Assembly (NCBI RefSeq): GCF_009663145.1
Contig: NZ_VKHR01000005.1
Location: forward strand, 1-64,000
From: Shewanella sp. TC10
GTDB taxonomy: Bacteria; Pseudomonadota; Gammaproteobacteria; Enterobacterales; Shewanellaceae
DNA: 64,000 nucleotides
Reading direction: 5' to 3'
The translations under genes and the position numbers were made by a program. The notes under the pieces were generated by a model. That model was given only the letters and a program-made list of their open reading frames with translations. It was not told the DNA's origin and searched no databases. Position 1 is the first letter of the stretch; the number at the start of each line of letters is the position of its first letter. Below are positions 1-9,393 of this stretch, piece by piece.

Positions 1-98
1 AACAGAAAGAAGCTTGCTTCTTTCTGTTACCGCTCGACTTGCATGTGTTAGGCCTGCCGCCAGCGTTCAATCTGAGCCATGATCAAACTCTTCAATTA
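1..98 (-). rRNA. rrs: 16S ribosomal RNA, 5' end only
   Basis: On the minus strand the stretch reads as the conserved 5' end of bacterial 16S rRNA: AATTGAAGAGTTTGATCATG, then GGCTCAG, the GAACGCTGGCGGCAGGCCTA block and the ACATGCAAGTCGAGCG block, entering the variable V1 hairpin. About 98 bases are inside the window; the rest lies to the left. The mature 5' end is placed near 97-98 by comparison with the E. coli 16S start. The V1 stem (AGAAGC/GCTTCT) is typical of gammaproteobacteria such as Shewanella. Confidence 0.97.
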
Positions 99-301
99 AA
101 GTTTTGTTGAGACATAAGTCTCGGCTCAATGAATTCTGATTACATTATGCAGACTCGGAAGAATCTACATCCTGTTTGTTACATATTGCTATGAACACTC
201 ATCGTTACATTGATAATAATTTTGATTGCTTCATTCTTTACGAGAAAGAGTGAGCAATTTCGATTAACTCAACACCTGTGAGTGTCCACACAGATTACTT
301 G

Positions 302-323
302 ATAAATTGTTAAAGAGCGTTAG
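302..323 (-). promoter_or_regulatory. rRNA leader boxA antitermination site
   Basis: The minus strand reads CGCTCTTTAACAATTTATCA, almost the same as the E. coli rrn leader boxA (TGCTCTTTAACAA plus the downstream TTTA). In rRNA operons this RNA binds the Nus factors and makes transcription resistant to Rho. It lies between the P2 promoter and the 16S gene, where boxA is expected. Confidence 0.85.
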
Positions 324-358
324 CGCATCTCGGTAAGCCCGAGTGGCTAGGGATGCGT

Positions 359-386
359 ATTTTACGCAATTCCCGTTTCGCGTCAA
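359..386 (-). promoter_or_regulatory. rRNA operon promoter P2
   Basis: Read on the minus strand, a TTGACG -35 box (381-386) is followed after 16 bp by a TAAAAT -10 box (359-364) and a GC-leaning discriminator (ACGCATCC). It sits about 110 bp downstream of P1, the usual tandem arrangement of rrn promoters. The short spacer and discriminator fit growth-rate and ppGpp control, which is inference from the family. Confidence 0.75.
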
Positions 387-492
387 GTCATTTTTAAACT
401 AATTTAAAAACTCTTTTCAGCGTCACTTTACAGTGAACTGATTTGGCGTATACACCATGCTATTGCGTGGTTTGCCGTGTCAGTGGATGCGC

Positions 493-545
493 ATTATAGG
501 CAGATTCTGAAACACCGCAAGGGCTTTTTAAAAGAAAACAGATCG
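493..545 (-). promoter_or_regulatory. rRNA operon promoter P1 with AT-rich UP element
   Basis: On the minus strand a TTGCGG -35 box (515-520), a 16-bp spacer and a perfect TATAAT -10 box (493-498) are followed by GCGCATCC, a stringent-type discriminator. Directly upstream (about 521-545) lies an A/T-rich tract, TTTTCTTTTAAAAAG, in the position of an UP element. This matches rrn P1 architecture. No convincing Fis sites were identified by eye. Confidence 0.75.
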
Positions 546-758
546 AACGAAGATCTTTTGCGCAGATCGTTTTATTTTTGACTGTTATGGGTATTTTTGA
601 AACGATTTTATTCTAGATTAATGTGGTACAGCGAAGTTTTTATTGTGTTTTGAGCTCATTTTTTCATCAGAGTATGGTGAAACCGCCAATAATTCATTAC
701 CATAGCTATGCTTTTTAACAGTTATTTATCATTTTTCATTTTTATCAGAGACAAACTT

Positions 759-1217
759 ATGCAGAAGTCATTTGTTATTACCTTAGTTGCAGCGCTAATT
801 GGCGCAGTCATCATTTATGCTCTTTCTACCAATGTTCAACTTGTTGTGTCTTTTATCGCAGGTGTAATGTTAGCAAGTCTTATTTTCACTTTCGTACCTT
901 CTTCATCTGCTGCAGGTTCAAATGAACCGTATGTTGGCCCAACAATGACTTTATATGTTGGTAACCTTCCATACCGTGTACATGAGGGTGAAGTTAAATC
1001 ACTTTTCGGTGAATATGGACCAGTTAATTCCGTTCGTTTAGTTCGTGATAGAAAAACAGGTCGTCGTAAAGGTTTCGGTTTCGTTGAAATGTCTGAAGCT
1101 GGTGCGAAGAAAGCGATGAACAAATTGAATGATTACAGCTTCCAAGAACGTACTTTAAAAGTACGTGAAGCAAAATCTCAAGAATCAGATCCTGCGGATC
1201 AAAATAAAGATAGTTAG
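759..1217 (+). CDS. Membrane-anchored RNA-recognition-motif protein
   Basis: A 152-residue protein. Residues 1 to about 50 form two hydrophobic segments, and an RRM fold follows from about residue 62 to 140. The RNP2 motif is LYVGNLPY and RNP1 is KGFGFVEM, so the aromatic RNA-contact residues are present. The tail is short and charged. RRM proteins bind single-stranded RNA; here the domain would face the cytoplasm from the membrane, which is inference from topology. The start chosen is ATG at 759, which begins MQKSFVITLV; an in-frame ATG at 708 would add 17 residues without a clear ribosome site. It converges on murI with only 11 bp between stops. Its RNA target is unknown. Confidence 0.85.
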   Translation: MQKSFVITLVAALIGAVIIYALSTNVQLVVSFIAGVMLASLIFTFVPSSSAAGSNEPYVGPTMTLYVGNLPYRVHEGEVKSLFGEYGPVNSVRLVRDRKTGRRKGFGFVEMSEAGAKKAMNKLNDYSFQERTLKVREAKSQESDPADQNKDS

Positions 1218-1228
1218 CAAGACCTTAT

Positions 1229-2020
1229 TTAGTTGGCTACGGCAATACACTCAAACTGTGTAAAACCGTAGTCGGCTAACGTCTCTTTAAGTCCTACATC
1301 AATTTCCTTCGTATATCCTGCTTTTAGCGTCCCTTGAACCTCAGTCTCTCCATTGCCTTTATCATCCATAAAAGACATGACTCTTGTGGCTATTGCATCT
1401 CCAGAATCTAACAACACCACTTTATGAGTCAAAGCTTCATCAATCTCTTGGCGTAACAATGGGAAGTGGGTACAACCCAAAACTAAAGTATCTAGGTTAG
1501 TATTATTAATTGGTGCGAGTATGCTGGCAATTTTGGCGTGGTTAACAGTTTGTCTTTTTGCTTTGGCTTCTGCTATGAGCACAAGTTCAGATGAACCCAC
1601 TAAAGTCACTTTGCAACCACCAGCAAAAGAGCTAATTAAGTCTTGAGTATATTGTCTTGCTACAGTGCCAGGTGTTGCAAGTAAACCTATATGCCCAGTT
1701 TTTGATTTTTGTGCTGCAGGCTTAATCGCTGGCACAACACCAACAACAGGGATGGTTAATTGTTTTCTCAGTTCTGGCAAAACTAAAGTACTAGCACTAT
1801 TACAGGCGACAACAACAATCGAGGCATTAATTTGTCGAACCTGTTCAACGATTAATTCAACACAACCTTGAATTAACTCTTGCTCGTTGAGATCCCCATA
1901 AGGAAGCCGAGCATTATCAAATAGGTAATAAATATCATGGTGGGGTAATTGGCGCTGAATAGGTTCAAATACTGATAAACCACCAATACCTGAATCAAAA
2001 ATGAGTATAGAACCGACCAA
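1229..2020 (-). CDS. murI: Glutamate racemase
   Basis: A 263-residue cytoplasmic enzyme that interconverts L- and D-glutamate to supply D-Glu for peptidoglycan. The family signatures are visible: FDSGIGGLSV (residues 8-17), the first catalytic cysteine in VACNSAS (Cys73) and the second in GCTHFP (Cys183). Length is normal. The start appears to be TTG at 2018-2020, since GGAG lies 6 bases upstream and no ATG precedes the FDSGIGG motif. It is transcribed toward the RRM gene and divergently from trmA. Confidence 0.96.
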   Translation of the reverse strand: MVGSILIFDSGIGGLSVFEPIQRQLPHHDIYYLFDNARLPYGDLNEQELIQGCVELIVEQVRQINASIVVVACNSASTLVLPELRKQLTIPVVGVVPAIKPAAQKSKTGHIGLLATPGTVARQYTQDLISSFAGGCKVTLVGSSELVLIAEAKAKRQTVNHAKIASILAPINNTNLDTLVLGCTHFPLLRQEIDEALTHKVVLLDSGDAIATRVMSFMDDKGNGETEVQGTLKAGYTKEIDVGLKETLADYGFTQFECIAVAN

Positions 2021-2119
2021 GATATTCTCCGTTGTAAGTGGTTATTAATAAGAATTCGATTATATTTTGATTTAATGTTCGAAGAACACGCCAATCCACT
2101 GGACATCAGCGGTGTGTAG

Positions 2120-2125
2120 TATAAT
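2120..2125 (+). promoter_or_regulatory. Probable -10 box of trmA
   Basis: A perfect TATAAT, preceded by TGTAG, lies 38 bp ahead of the trmA ATG. No good -35 hexamer is seen at 16-18 bp, so it would be a weak or extended -10 type promoter. Confidence 0.4.
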
Positions 2126-2162
2126 ATTTGCGCCCTTAATTTACAGCCTATGGTGGAACAAA

Positions 2163-3269
2163 ATGAATTTAGCTGCAATGGATCCTAAAAACTATGATGC
2201 GCAACTCGCTGAAAAACGTATCAAGCTTGAACAGGCCTTTGCCGAGTTTACTCCGCCTAGCTTAGAAGTTTTTGCTTCAGAACCTGCTAACTACCGCATG
2301 CGTGCCGAGTTTCGTGTTTGGCATGATGGTGACGACTTATTCTATTACATGTTTGATAAAGCGTTGAACGAAAAAGTACGTTGTGAGCAATATCTTCCAG
2401 CTGGAACCCTCATTAATGAAATGATGATAGCGTTAATGGAAGAACTACGTCCCAATCATGACTTACGTTTTAAGCTTTTCCAAGTTGATTTCCTATCTAC
2501 GCTCAGTGGCGAAATTCTTGTATCACTGCTTTACCACCGCCAACTTAACGATGAATGGCGCGAGCAAGCAGAACTAATGAAGCAGCGTTTAGCTGAAAAG
2601 TTTAACGTTAACTTTATTGGCCGTGCACGTAAGCAGAAAATCGATTTAGATAAAGACTTCGTTGTTGAAACCCTAACTGTAGATGGCACCGAACTTAAGT
2701 ATAAACAAATCGAAAACAGCTTTACTCAGCCTAACGCTAAAGTGTCTGTCAAAATGCTCGAATGGGCAATTTCAGCCACTAAAGACAGTACTGGGGATTT
2801 ACTTGAGCTGTATTGCGGTAACGGTAATTTCACTATCGCACTTGCGCCTAACTTTGATCGAGTGCTTGCGACCGAACTTGCCAAGCCATCAGTTGATGCA
2901 GCGCAATATAATATTGCCATTAACAAGATTGAAAACCTACAAATCATTCGTATGTCTGCTGAAGACTTTAGTGATGCAATGGCGAAGAAACGTAAATACA
3001 GACGCTTGGAAGGTATCGATTTAGATAGCTATGACTGTAATACCATTTTTGTCGATCCACCACGTGCAGGGATCGACGATGATACGCTGTCATTAATGCA
3101 GAACTACGACCGTATTTTGTATATCTCTTGTAATCCGGAAACTTTGAAAGCGAACTTAGCAACGTTAAGTACAACTCATGAAATAACCCGTTTTGCTTTG
3201 TTTGATCAGTTCCCTTATACCAATCATATGGAATCCGGTGTGTTACTTGAGCGCAAATCGCAAGGTTAA
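2163..3269 (+). CDS. trmA: tRNA (uracil-5-)-methyltransferase
   Basis: A 368-residue SAM-dependent enzyme that makes 5-methyluridine at position 54 of the tRNA T-loop. Visible motifs are the SAM-binding [17 protein letters not shown], and the catalytic cysteine in ISCNPETL near residue 320. TrmA, unlike the related RlmC/RlmD, is short and lacks an N-terminal TRAM domain or Fe-S cysteines, as here. Start ATG 2163 ([15 protein letters not shown]) gives close to the E. coli length (366); a longer in-frame reading from 2112 would overlap the promoter. Confidence 0.95.
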   Translation: MNLAAMDPKNYDAQLAEKRIKLEQAFAEFTPPSLEVFASEPANYRMRAEFRVWHDGDDLFYYMFDKALNEKVRCEQYLPAGTLINEMMIALMEELRPNHDLRFKLFQVDFLSTLSGEILVSLLYHRQLNDEWREQAELMKQRLAEKFNVNFIGRARKQKIDLDKDFVVETLTVDGTELKYKQIENSFTQPNAKVSVKMLEWAISATKDSTGDLLELYCGNGNFTIALAPNFDRVLATELAKPSVDAAQYNIAINKIENLQIIRMSAEDFSDAMAKKRKYRRLEGIDLDSYDCNTIFVDPPRAGIDDDTLSLMQNYDRILYISCNPETLKANLATLSTTHEITRFALFDQFPYTNHMESGVLLERKSQG

Positions 3270-3300
3270 CTTGCTATTGCTGGTTAAACAGTAAGATCAA

Positions 3301-3334
3301 AAAGGCGGTGTTGTGATATCACAACACCGCCTTT
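3301..3334. terminator. Bidirectional terminator between trmA and fabR
   Basis: A perfect 34-bp palindrome built on AAAGGCGGTGTTGTGAT and its complement, with T-runs leaving on both sides. It lies between the convergent ends of trmA and fabR, so it can serve both. Confidence 0.9.
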
Positions 3335-3364
3335 TCTGTATTTATGTAGCAGCCTTTCTAAAAT

Positions 3365-3979
3365 CTACTTAGTTTCAACCTTGTGCTGAAGGGCTTCGGC
3401 ACCTTTTGCCACCATACGCAATTGAAGCACCAAGTGATCTGCTAACACCTTTCTATCTGCACGCTTCATATCTAATGCTGATGCTCCAGCATTAAACACT
3501 AAGGTTACTAAGGCTTCTGCCTGCACTCTTGCAAGCATTGGTGTTCTACCCGCTGTCGCTTCAGTGTAATGAGATAATTCTGAAATGAAATGCTCAATCT
3601 CTCTGGCTACTGCAGCGCGAAAAGCTGCTGACGTGCCAGAGCGTTCATGTAACAGAATGCGGAATACGTTAGGATTTGACTCTAATACTTCCACAAAAGT
3701 GTCAACTGAAATGCGAATAACACTACCACCAGCTTCAGCTCGTTGACGACCTTTACGCATCATCTGTCTTAATGTTAATCCGCCTTCATCCACCATTGTC
3801 AGACCTAACTCGTTCATGTCTTTAAAATGGCGATAAAATGATGTTGGTGCAATCCCTGCTTCCCTTGCAACTTCACGTAAACTCAAACTAGAAAAACTAC
3901 GCTCAGCACTGAGTTGATTAAAAGCGGCATCTACCAATGCACGACGGGTTTTTTCTTTCTGTAATGCTCTTACACCCAT
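3365..3979 (-). CDS. fabR: TetR-family repressor of unsaturated fatty acid genes (FabR)
   Basis: A 204-residue TetR-type regulator. The N-terminal helix-turn-helix is at about residues 33-52 ([20 protein letters not shown]), with a helical ligand domain behind it. The opening [20 protein letters not shown] and the [15 protein letters not shown] stretch match FabR (YijC), which in E. coli represses fabB/fabA in response to acyl-CoA or acyl-ACP pools. It is divergent from a fatty acid desaturase gene that carries a FabR-like operator on its start site, so the desaturase is the likely target here (inference). Confidence 0.92.
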   Translation of the reverse strand: MGVRALQKEKTRRALVDAAFNQLSAERSFSSLSLREVAREAGIAPTSFYRHFKDMNELGLTMVDEGGLTLRQMMRKGRQRAEAGGSVIRISVDTFVEVLESNPNVFRILLHERSGTSAAFRAAVAREIEHFISELSHYTEATAGRTPMLARVQAEALVTLVFNAGASALDMKRADRKVLADHLVLQLRMVAKGAEALQHKVETK

Positions 3980-4053
3980 GTATAGAATCCAATTAGTAAA
4001 TGTTAGTGCACAGATAATACCGTTTTTATCAAAGAAACACAGCCCTTCAAAGC

Positions 4054-4082
4054 TTGACCATAGAATGAGTGTAAGTTAAATT
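4054..4082 (+). promoter_or_regulatory. Desaturase promoter
   Basis: TTGACC (4054-4059), a 17-bp spacer, then TAAATT (4077-4082) form a reasonable sigma-70 promoter. Transcription would begin near 4089, inside the palindromic operator that follows directly, and the leader would be about 36 bases. Confidence 0.6.
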
Positions 4083-4100
4083 AGCGTACAACTGTACGCC
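4083..4100. promoter_or_regulatory. FabR operator
   Basis: AGCGTACA-AC-TGTACGCC is an 18-bp near-perfect palindrome of the type bound by FabR ahead of E. coli fabA and fabB. It touches the -10 box and covers the predicted start site of the desaturase gene, an ideal position for repression, and fabR itself is the divergent neighbour. Confidence 0.75.
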
Positions 4101-4124
4101 CAATAAGTTTTTTGGATTATCTTA

Positions 4125-5228
4125 ATGAAAAAACCACCGATTATTTGGTTAAATACGTCTCTATTTGCACTCACTTTATTGGGTGCCATCACGCTGGTGC
4201 CTTGGCGTGGATTGACCCACGGCTTTGAAGCTATTGAGTGGGTTGCCTTTGTGGTGCTTGCTTTCGCCAGTGGCTTATCAATTACAGCCGGCTACCACAG
4301 GTTGTGGTCACATAAAGCTTATAAAGCTCACCCTGTCATGCGTTTTCTGTTCGCTTTAGGCGGCGCGCTTGCTTTACAAAATAGTGCTCTGCATTGGTCT
4401 TCGGATCATCGTATTCATCATAAGCATGTGGACAACAACGACAAAGACCCTTATTCGGCTAAAAAAGGGTTTTGGTACAGCCATATTGGCTGGATGCTAC
4501 GTGAATACCAAGCAAGTCGTTATCATGATTACAATAACGTGCGTGACCTACAAAAAGATGCCATCGTCATGTGGCAGCATAAGCACTACCTTTCTCTAGT
4601 AGTATTGATGAATATTGGTTTACCTGCATTCTTAGGCTGGTTAAACGGCGATATTATTTCAATGGTGCTGATGGCTGGTTTACTTCGCCTTGTTGTTGTT
4701 CATCACTGCACTTTCTTTATTAACTCCCTTGCTCATATTTGGGGAAGTCAGCCATACACCAATAAAAATACCGCCCGTGATAATGGTGTTATTGCGCTAT
4801 TAACCTATGGTGAGGGATACCATAACTTCCACCATATTTTCGAGAATGATTATCGCAACGGTATTAAGTGGTGGCATTACGATCCAACCAAGTGGTTAAT
4901 TAAATCCATGCATTGGGTTGGATTGGCTAAAGACTTACGCGTTGTGCCGCAAGAACGTATTGAAAGTGCAAAGCTACAAATGCAGCTACTTAGAGCTCAA
5001 GACAAAGTCGCTCACTTACCTAACTGTGATGAAATCATTGCTAACTTCCAAGCTGAATATGATTTAATGAAGTTACACTTAGTTGAGTACTATCAAGCTA
5101 AAAAGAGCTTAATAGAAGCAAAACGTAAGCAATTAAGCTATCAGCAACTCAGCTTACAAGTTGAAGAACTAAAAGCACGCTTGTTAGCTCAAAAGAAAAA
5201 TTGGCAAAACATTACTGCGGCTTATTAA
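4125..5228 (+). CDS. Membrane acyl-CoA delta-9-type fatty acid desaturase
   Basis: A 367-residue di-iron membrane desaturase that would put a cis double bond into an acyl chain using oxygen. The three histidine boxes are all present: HRLWSH near residue 64, HRIHH near 100 and HNFHH near 237. Four hydrophobic segments flank them in the usual order. The C-terminal 90 residues are a charged, probably coiled-coil tail (from about residue 280) that is not part of the catalytic core. A FabR-like operator overlaps its promoter, so expression should respond to membrane lipid unsaturation. Confidence 0.93.
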   Translation: MKKPPIIWLNTSLFALTLLGAITLVPWRGLTHGFEAIEWVAFVVLAFASGLSITAGYHRLWSHKAYKAHPVMRFLFALGGALALQNSALHWSSDHRIHHKHVDNNDKDPYSAKKGFWYSHIGWMLREYQASRYHDYNNVRDLQKDAIVMWQHKHYLSLVVLMNIGLPAFLGWLNGDIISMVLMAGLLRLVVVHHCTFFINSLAHIWGSQPYTNKNTARDNGVIALLTYGEGYHNFHHIFENDYRNGIKWWHYDPTKWLIKSMHWVGLAKDLRVVPQERIESAKLQMQLLRAQDKVAHLPNCDEIIANFQAEYDLMKLHLVEYYQAKKSLIEAKRKQLSYQQLSLQVEELKARLLAQKKNWQNITAAY

Positions 5229-5254
5229 AACCAGTCATTGTCATTAATGTGAAT

Positions 5255-5276
5255 CGGCTACCTTGCAAGGTAGCCG
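5255..5276. terminator. Terminator after the desaturase gene
   Basis: A perfect 22-base palindrome (arm CGGCTACCTTG) followed on the plus strand by TTTGTGTTT. It ends the desaturase transcript; the U-tract is interrupted, so efficiency is uncertain. Confidence 0.75.
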
Positions 5277-5323
5277 TTTGTGTTTATGATGGATAATCGA
5301 CATTAATGAGGATTATTCATTTC

Positions 5324-6382
5324 ATGGCTGACACCGATATTAAGCTCACTGAATACAGCCATGGCGCTGGCTGTGGTTGTAAGATTTCCCCTCAAGTACT
5401 CAGTACTATCCTAGCCAGTGAAATACCTGCTTTTACCGACCCTAACCTACTCGTTGGCAACCAAAGCCGTGACGATGCAGCTGTTTATCAGCTCAATCAA
5501 GAAACGGGCATCATTAGCACCACTGACTTTTTCATGCCTATTGTCGATGATCCTTTTACCTTTGGCCGTATTGCAGCCACTAACGCTATAAGTGACATTT
5601 ACGCCATGGGCGGTACTCCAATAATGGCCATTGCAATACTAGGTTGGCCGGTGAATACCCTACCAGCCGAAGTGGCGCAAAAAGTTATTGAAGGTGGCAG
5701 ACAAGCCTGTGCAGATGCGGGAATTATGCTTGCAGGAGGTCATAGCATTGATGCGCCAGAACCGATTTTTGGTTTAGCTGTCACTGGGCAAATTCCTCTA
5801 GCCAAACTTAAACGTAATGACCAAGCTCAAGCAGGCGATAAACTTTACCTTACTAAACCCATAGGTATAGGAATATTGACCACAGCCCAAAAACAAAAAA
5901 AGCTTGCTAAAGAGGATAGCAAAATAGCCATTGATGCTATGTGTCAGCTTAATAAAGTGGGACAAAAAATTGCTAATATAAATGGCGTTAACGCCTTAAC
6001 CGATGTCACTGGATTTGGCTTAGCAGGACATTTAATTGAAGTTTGCCAAGGCGCAAACTTAGCCGCAACCTTGTTGTTTGAGCAGATCCCACTTTTGGAT
6101 AAAGCAGAACATTATCTTAATCTTGGCTGTATTCCTGGTGGCACCCAGCGAAACTTTGACAGCTATAAGCAACATTTAGGTTTACTTACTGACAAACAAA
6201 AAGCAATTTTATGCGACCCGCAAACTAGCGGCGGCTTATTAATATCGGTATCGGCAAATGCTGAACAGCAACTCATCGCTTGTTTAATTGAGCAAGGGAT
6301 TAAACCCATCTGTATTGGTCAGTTATCCTCAGTTAACCAAACTGAAACAGATAAGCCTATCGCATTAGTGGATATCTGCTAA
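5324..6382 (+). CDS. selD: Selenophosphate synthase
   Basis: A 352-residue enzyme that makes monoselenophosphate from selenide and ATP, the selenium donor for selenocysteine and 2-selenouridine. With the ATG at 5324 the catalytic pair falls at Cys17 and Lys20 (SHGAGCGCK), the numbering of E. coli SelD, which supports this start over the in-frame ATG at 5306. The active-site residue is Cys, not Sec. The gene overlaps selU by one base (TAATG), so the two are translationally coupled. Confidence 0.96.
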   Translation: MADTDIKLTEYSHGAGCGCKISPQVLSTILASEIPAFTDPNLLVGNQSRDDAAVYQLNQETGIISTTDFFMPIVDDPFTFGRIAATNAISDIYAMGGTPIMAIAILGWPVNTLPAEVAQKVIEGGRQACADAGIMLAGGHSIDAPEPIFGLAVTGQIPLAKLKRNDQAQAGDKLYLTKPIGIGILTTAQKQKKLAKEDSKIAIDAMCQLNKVGQKIANINGVNALTDVTGFGLAGHLIEVCQGANLAATLLFEQIPLLDKAEHYLNLGCIPGGTQRNFDSYKQHLGLLTDKQKAILCDPQTSGGLLISVSANAEQQLIACLIEQGIKPICIGQLSSVNQTETDKPIALVDIC

Positions 6383-7497
6383 TGAGTTCCAATATGATCG
6401 CCAGTAGCGAATATCAACGCATCTTTCTCGAGGATATACCTCTTCTCGATGTTCGCGCGCCTATTGAATACAGTAAAGGCGCATTTAATGATTCGACTAA
6501 TATAGCGTTAATGTCTGATGATGAACGTAAGCAAGTCGGTACTTGTTATAAACAACACGGCCAAAATGCGGCAATAACACTTGGTCATAGCTTAGTAAAC
6601 GGTAAGACCAAGCAGCAACGAGTAGAGGCATGGCAACAATACATCACAAAGCATCCTCAGGCTTATCTATACTGTTTTCGTGGCGGCTTGCGATCAAAGC
6701 TGAGTCAGCAGTGGATTAAAGAAGCGGGTAGTGACATCCCTTTCATCGAAGGTGGATACAAGGCGATGCGTCAGTACCTTATTCAAACTATTGAATCAGC
6801 AGCAATCGAACAACCACTGTTGATGCTAAGTGGAATTACAGGCAGTGGTAAAACAGATTTATTATTGCAACGAAATGAAGCAATAGATTTAGAAGGTCTA
6901 GCCAATCATCGCGGATCGAGTTTTGGGAAGAATATCGACCCCCAGCCAACTCAAATAAACTTCGAAAATAACTTAGCGGTTAAACTACTTAAACAACAGC
7001 GACTAGCATATCAATTTACCCTACTAGAAGATGAGAGTTATCTCATTGGTCGCTCCGCTATTCCGCAAGTTTTCTATCAAGCAATGCAGCGTAGCCAAGT
7101 TATCGTTTTAGAAGAGTCTTTCGATAATCGACTCTCTCGTATCCACCAAGCCTATGTCGTGGATAAAGCTAATACGTATATTAACCGTTATGGAATGGAA
7201 CAAGGAAAGCACGCCTTTACTGATTACCTACTCAATAGCATTAACAGTATTAAAAAACGCCTCGGCGGCAAGATGCACGCAGATTTAACAGTATTGATTG
7301 AGCAAGCTATCAATTGTCAATTTATTCGAAATGACCTATCAGCACATTTTGATTGGATCTCTACTCTGCTGCTGCATTACTACGACCCTATGTATCAGTA
7401 TCAGCTAGCAAAAAAACAACAGCGTATAATATTTAGTGGTGACCATCAGGCGATTAGTGAATGGCTAACAGCAAACAAAAAGCGCATTCAGTATTGA
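6382..7497 (+). CDS. selU: tRNA 2-selenouridine synthase
   Basis: A 371-residue enzyme (SelU/MnmH/YbbB) that geranylates and then selenates 2-thiouridine at tRNA wobble position 34. An N-terminal rhodanese domain carries the catalytic cysteine in YCFRGG (Cys98), and a P-loop follows at residues 151-158 (GITGSGKT). The stop codon lies inside the stem of the following terminator. With selD it forms a two-gene selenium operon; the window contains no selA, selB or selC. Confidence 0.95.
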   Translation: MSSNMIASSEYQRIFLEDIPLLDVRAPIEYSKGAFNDSTNIALMSDDERKQVGTCYKQHGQNAAITLGHSLVNGKTKQQRVEAWQQYITKHPQAYLYCFRGGLRSKLSQQWIKEAGSDIPFIEGGYKAMRQYLIQTIESAAIEQPLLMLSGITGSGKTDLLLQRNEAIDLEGLANHRGSSFGKNIDPQPTQINFENNLAVKLLKQQRLAYQFTLLEDESYLIGRSAIPQVFYQAMQRSQVIVLEESFDNRLSRIHQAYVVDKANTYINRYGMEQGKHAFTDYLLNSINSIKKRLGGKMHADLTVLIEQAINCQFIRNDLSAHFDWISTLLLHYYDPMYQYQLAKKQQRIIFSGDHQAISEWLTANKKRIQY

Positions 7498-7503
7498 ATG
7501 CGC
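7482..7503. terminator. Bidirectional terminator overlapping the selU stop
   Basis: Nine-bp stem GCGCATTCA/TGAATGCGC with a GTAT loop. The minus-strand reading is followed by TTTTTG, so it serves the convergent MFS-acyltransferase gene best. The selU stop codon (7495-7497) is within the 3' arm. Confidence 0.8.
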
Positions 7504-7524
7504 CTCTCTAATCATAAGCTAAAT

Positions 7525-9393
7525 CTAGCTAGATTTATGCTCAAATAACTCAGCAACACTTTTTTGTAAGCCGTGACGACCTAGCTCGACACCATCTACA
7601 GCTTCCCCAATATTCACTTCCACGTTTGACCAGAATCGTTTTGGAGGAGTTGTTAATGCATGACCTCCTTTATGGCTAAAGTACGAGCCCCATAAGCCAT
7701 TCAACGCCATCGGAATAACAGTAACAGGATCGCGCTTTAATATTCGCTCAATTCCAGGTCTGAACTCAGCAATCTCACCATCTTTAGATAAACGACCTTC
7801 TGGGAAAATACATACCAATTCATCATTACTGAGCGCTTGATGTATTTGCTCAAATGATTCTTCATAGGTCTTTTCACATTGCTTAGGAGAACAAATAGGA
7901 ATGACTCCCGCGTGACGGAATAAGTACTTAAGCAAAGGTATTTCACTAATTGATTTATCCATCACAAAACGCATTGGACGGGTTGATGACCCCATAATAA
8001 TCAAGGCATCTACATAGCTGACGTGGTTACACACAATCACACCTGCCCCTTGAGCTGGGATCTGCTCACGGCCAGTAACCTTTACCCGATACATGAAGTG
8101 ACTCAACAAGTAACTTATGAAACGCTGCGCAAATTCAGGCACTTGTGAATACACGTATAGTGCAACGACAGTATTCATCGCAGCCAGTAGCAAGAATAAG
8201 TCTGGGATGCTCCACTCTAATACGCCCAGTAGAATTATCGACAGTATGGCAGCAACAACCATAAATAATGCATTAATGATGTTATTGGCTGCAATGGCTT
8301 GCGCACATTCATCTTTAGCAGCTCTAGACTGAATGAAAGCATAGAGCGGCACGATAAATAAACCACCACTCAACCCGACCATAAATAAATCGCCCATCAC
8401 TCTGAAATGCTGCGGATCAGTAATAAACGCACTAAAACCATAAACAAAGGTCAAGTCGGCCGGCGCTGGCGGTATCGCAAAGATTAAATCAACCCCAAAA
8501 ACGGTTAATCCTAAAACACCGAAGGGTAAAACACCTAGCTCTACATGTCCGTATGACACTCGCTCACAAATCCAAGAACCAACAGCAATACCAATCGAGA
8601 ACAAGGCAAGCAATAGCGACACTACAGTAGCATCAGCATGTAAGTGTAATTTGGCAAAGTTAGGAAACTGAGTAAGATAAGTCGCACCTAAAAACCAAAA
8701 CCAACTAATCGCTAAAATAGCCATCCATATACCTGGAGTTTTTCTTACTTTAGCAATACTGCGCCAAGTGCCAGATAAAGGGGTAAATTTAATTTTTTCA
8801 ATTTTTCCCTGCGGTGGTAATGCAGGAATAGCGCGACTTGAAAGATAACCAATAGCAGCTAATGTCACGACAATCGCCGCTGCGCCTATTAAACTATGAT
8901 CACTGGCCACGATTAAACCAGCTGATAATGTTCCCACTAGGATTGAGATAAAGGTGCCCATTTCTACCCAAGCATTTCCGGTAACCAATTCATTTTCTTT
9001 TAATGTTTGTGGTAATAATGAGTATTTTACAGGCCCAAAATAAGCAGATTGACTCCCCATCATAAATAGCAGCAATAACATCACTAAATAGCTCTGAGAT
9101 AGAATCGCAAAGGCTGCGCAGGACATAATGATCAATTCAAGTAACTTCAATCTACGGATCAGCATTGCCTTGTCCATATTATCGGCAACCATTCCCGCAT
9201 GGGCAGAAAATAAGAAGAAAGGTAAAATAAATACCCCAGCGGCTAAATTAACAAACATATTCACACTAATAGGCAACTCACTGACCTGGCTATACGTCAC
9301 AAGCAGCAATAAAACATTCTTATAAATATTATCGTTTAATGCCCCTAAACACTGAGTAACAAAATAGGGAAGAAATCGTTTAGTTAATAACAT
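7525..9393 (-). CDS. MFS transporter fused to a 1-acyl-glycerol-3-phosphate acyltransferase domain
   Basis: A 622-residue fusion. Residues 1 to about 420 form an LplT-like major facilitator domain with some 12 hydrophobic segments (N-terminal FVTQCLGALNDN). The C-terminal 200 residues are a PlsC-type acyltransferase with the HX4D motif NHVSYVD near residue 455 and FPEGR near 532. In E. coli, LplT flips lysophospholipid inward and the separate Aas protein reacylates it; Aas also has an acyl-ACP synthetase domain that is absent here. The likely role is lysophospholipid import and repair at the inner membrane (inference). Its start overlaps the end of the TetR gene by 10 bases. Confidence 0.88.
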   Translation of the reverse strand: MLLTKRFLPYFVTQCLGALNDNIYKNVLLLLVTYSQVSELPISVNMFVNLAAGVFILPFFLFSAHAGMVADNMDKAMLIRRLKLLELIIMSCAAFAILSQSYLVMLLLLFMMGSQSAYFGPVKYSLLPQTLKENELVTGNAWVEMGTFISILVGTLSAGLIVASDHSLIGAAAIVVTLAAIGYLSSRAIPALPPQGKIEKIKFTPLSGTWRSIAKVRKTPGIWMAILAISWFWFLGATYLTQFPNFAKLHLHADATVVSLLLALFSIGIAVGSWICERVSYGHVELGVLPFGVLGLTVFGVDLIFAIPPAPADLTFVYGFSAFITDPQHFRVMGDLFMVGLSGGLFIVPLYAFIQSRAAKDECAQAIAANNIINALFMVVAAILSIILLGVLEWSIPDLFLLLAAMNTVVALYVYSQVPEFAQRFISYLLSHFMYRVKVTGREQIPAQGAGVIVCNHVSYVDALIIMGSSTRPMRFVMDKSISEIPLLKYLFRHAGVIPICSPKQCEKTYEESFEQIHQALSNDELVCIFPEGRLSKDGEIAEFRPGIERILKRDPVTVIPMALNGLWGSYFSHKGGHALTTPPKRFWSNVEVNIGEAVDGVELGRHGLQKSVAELFEHKSS

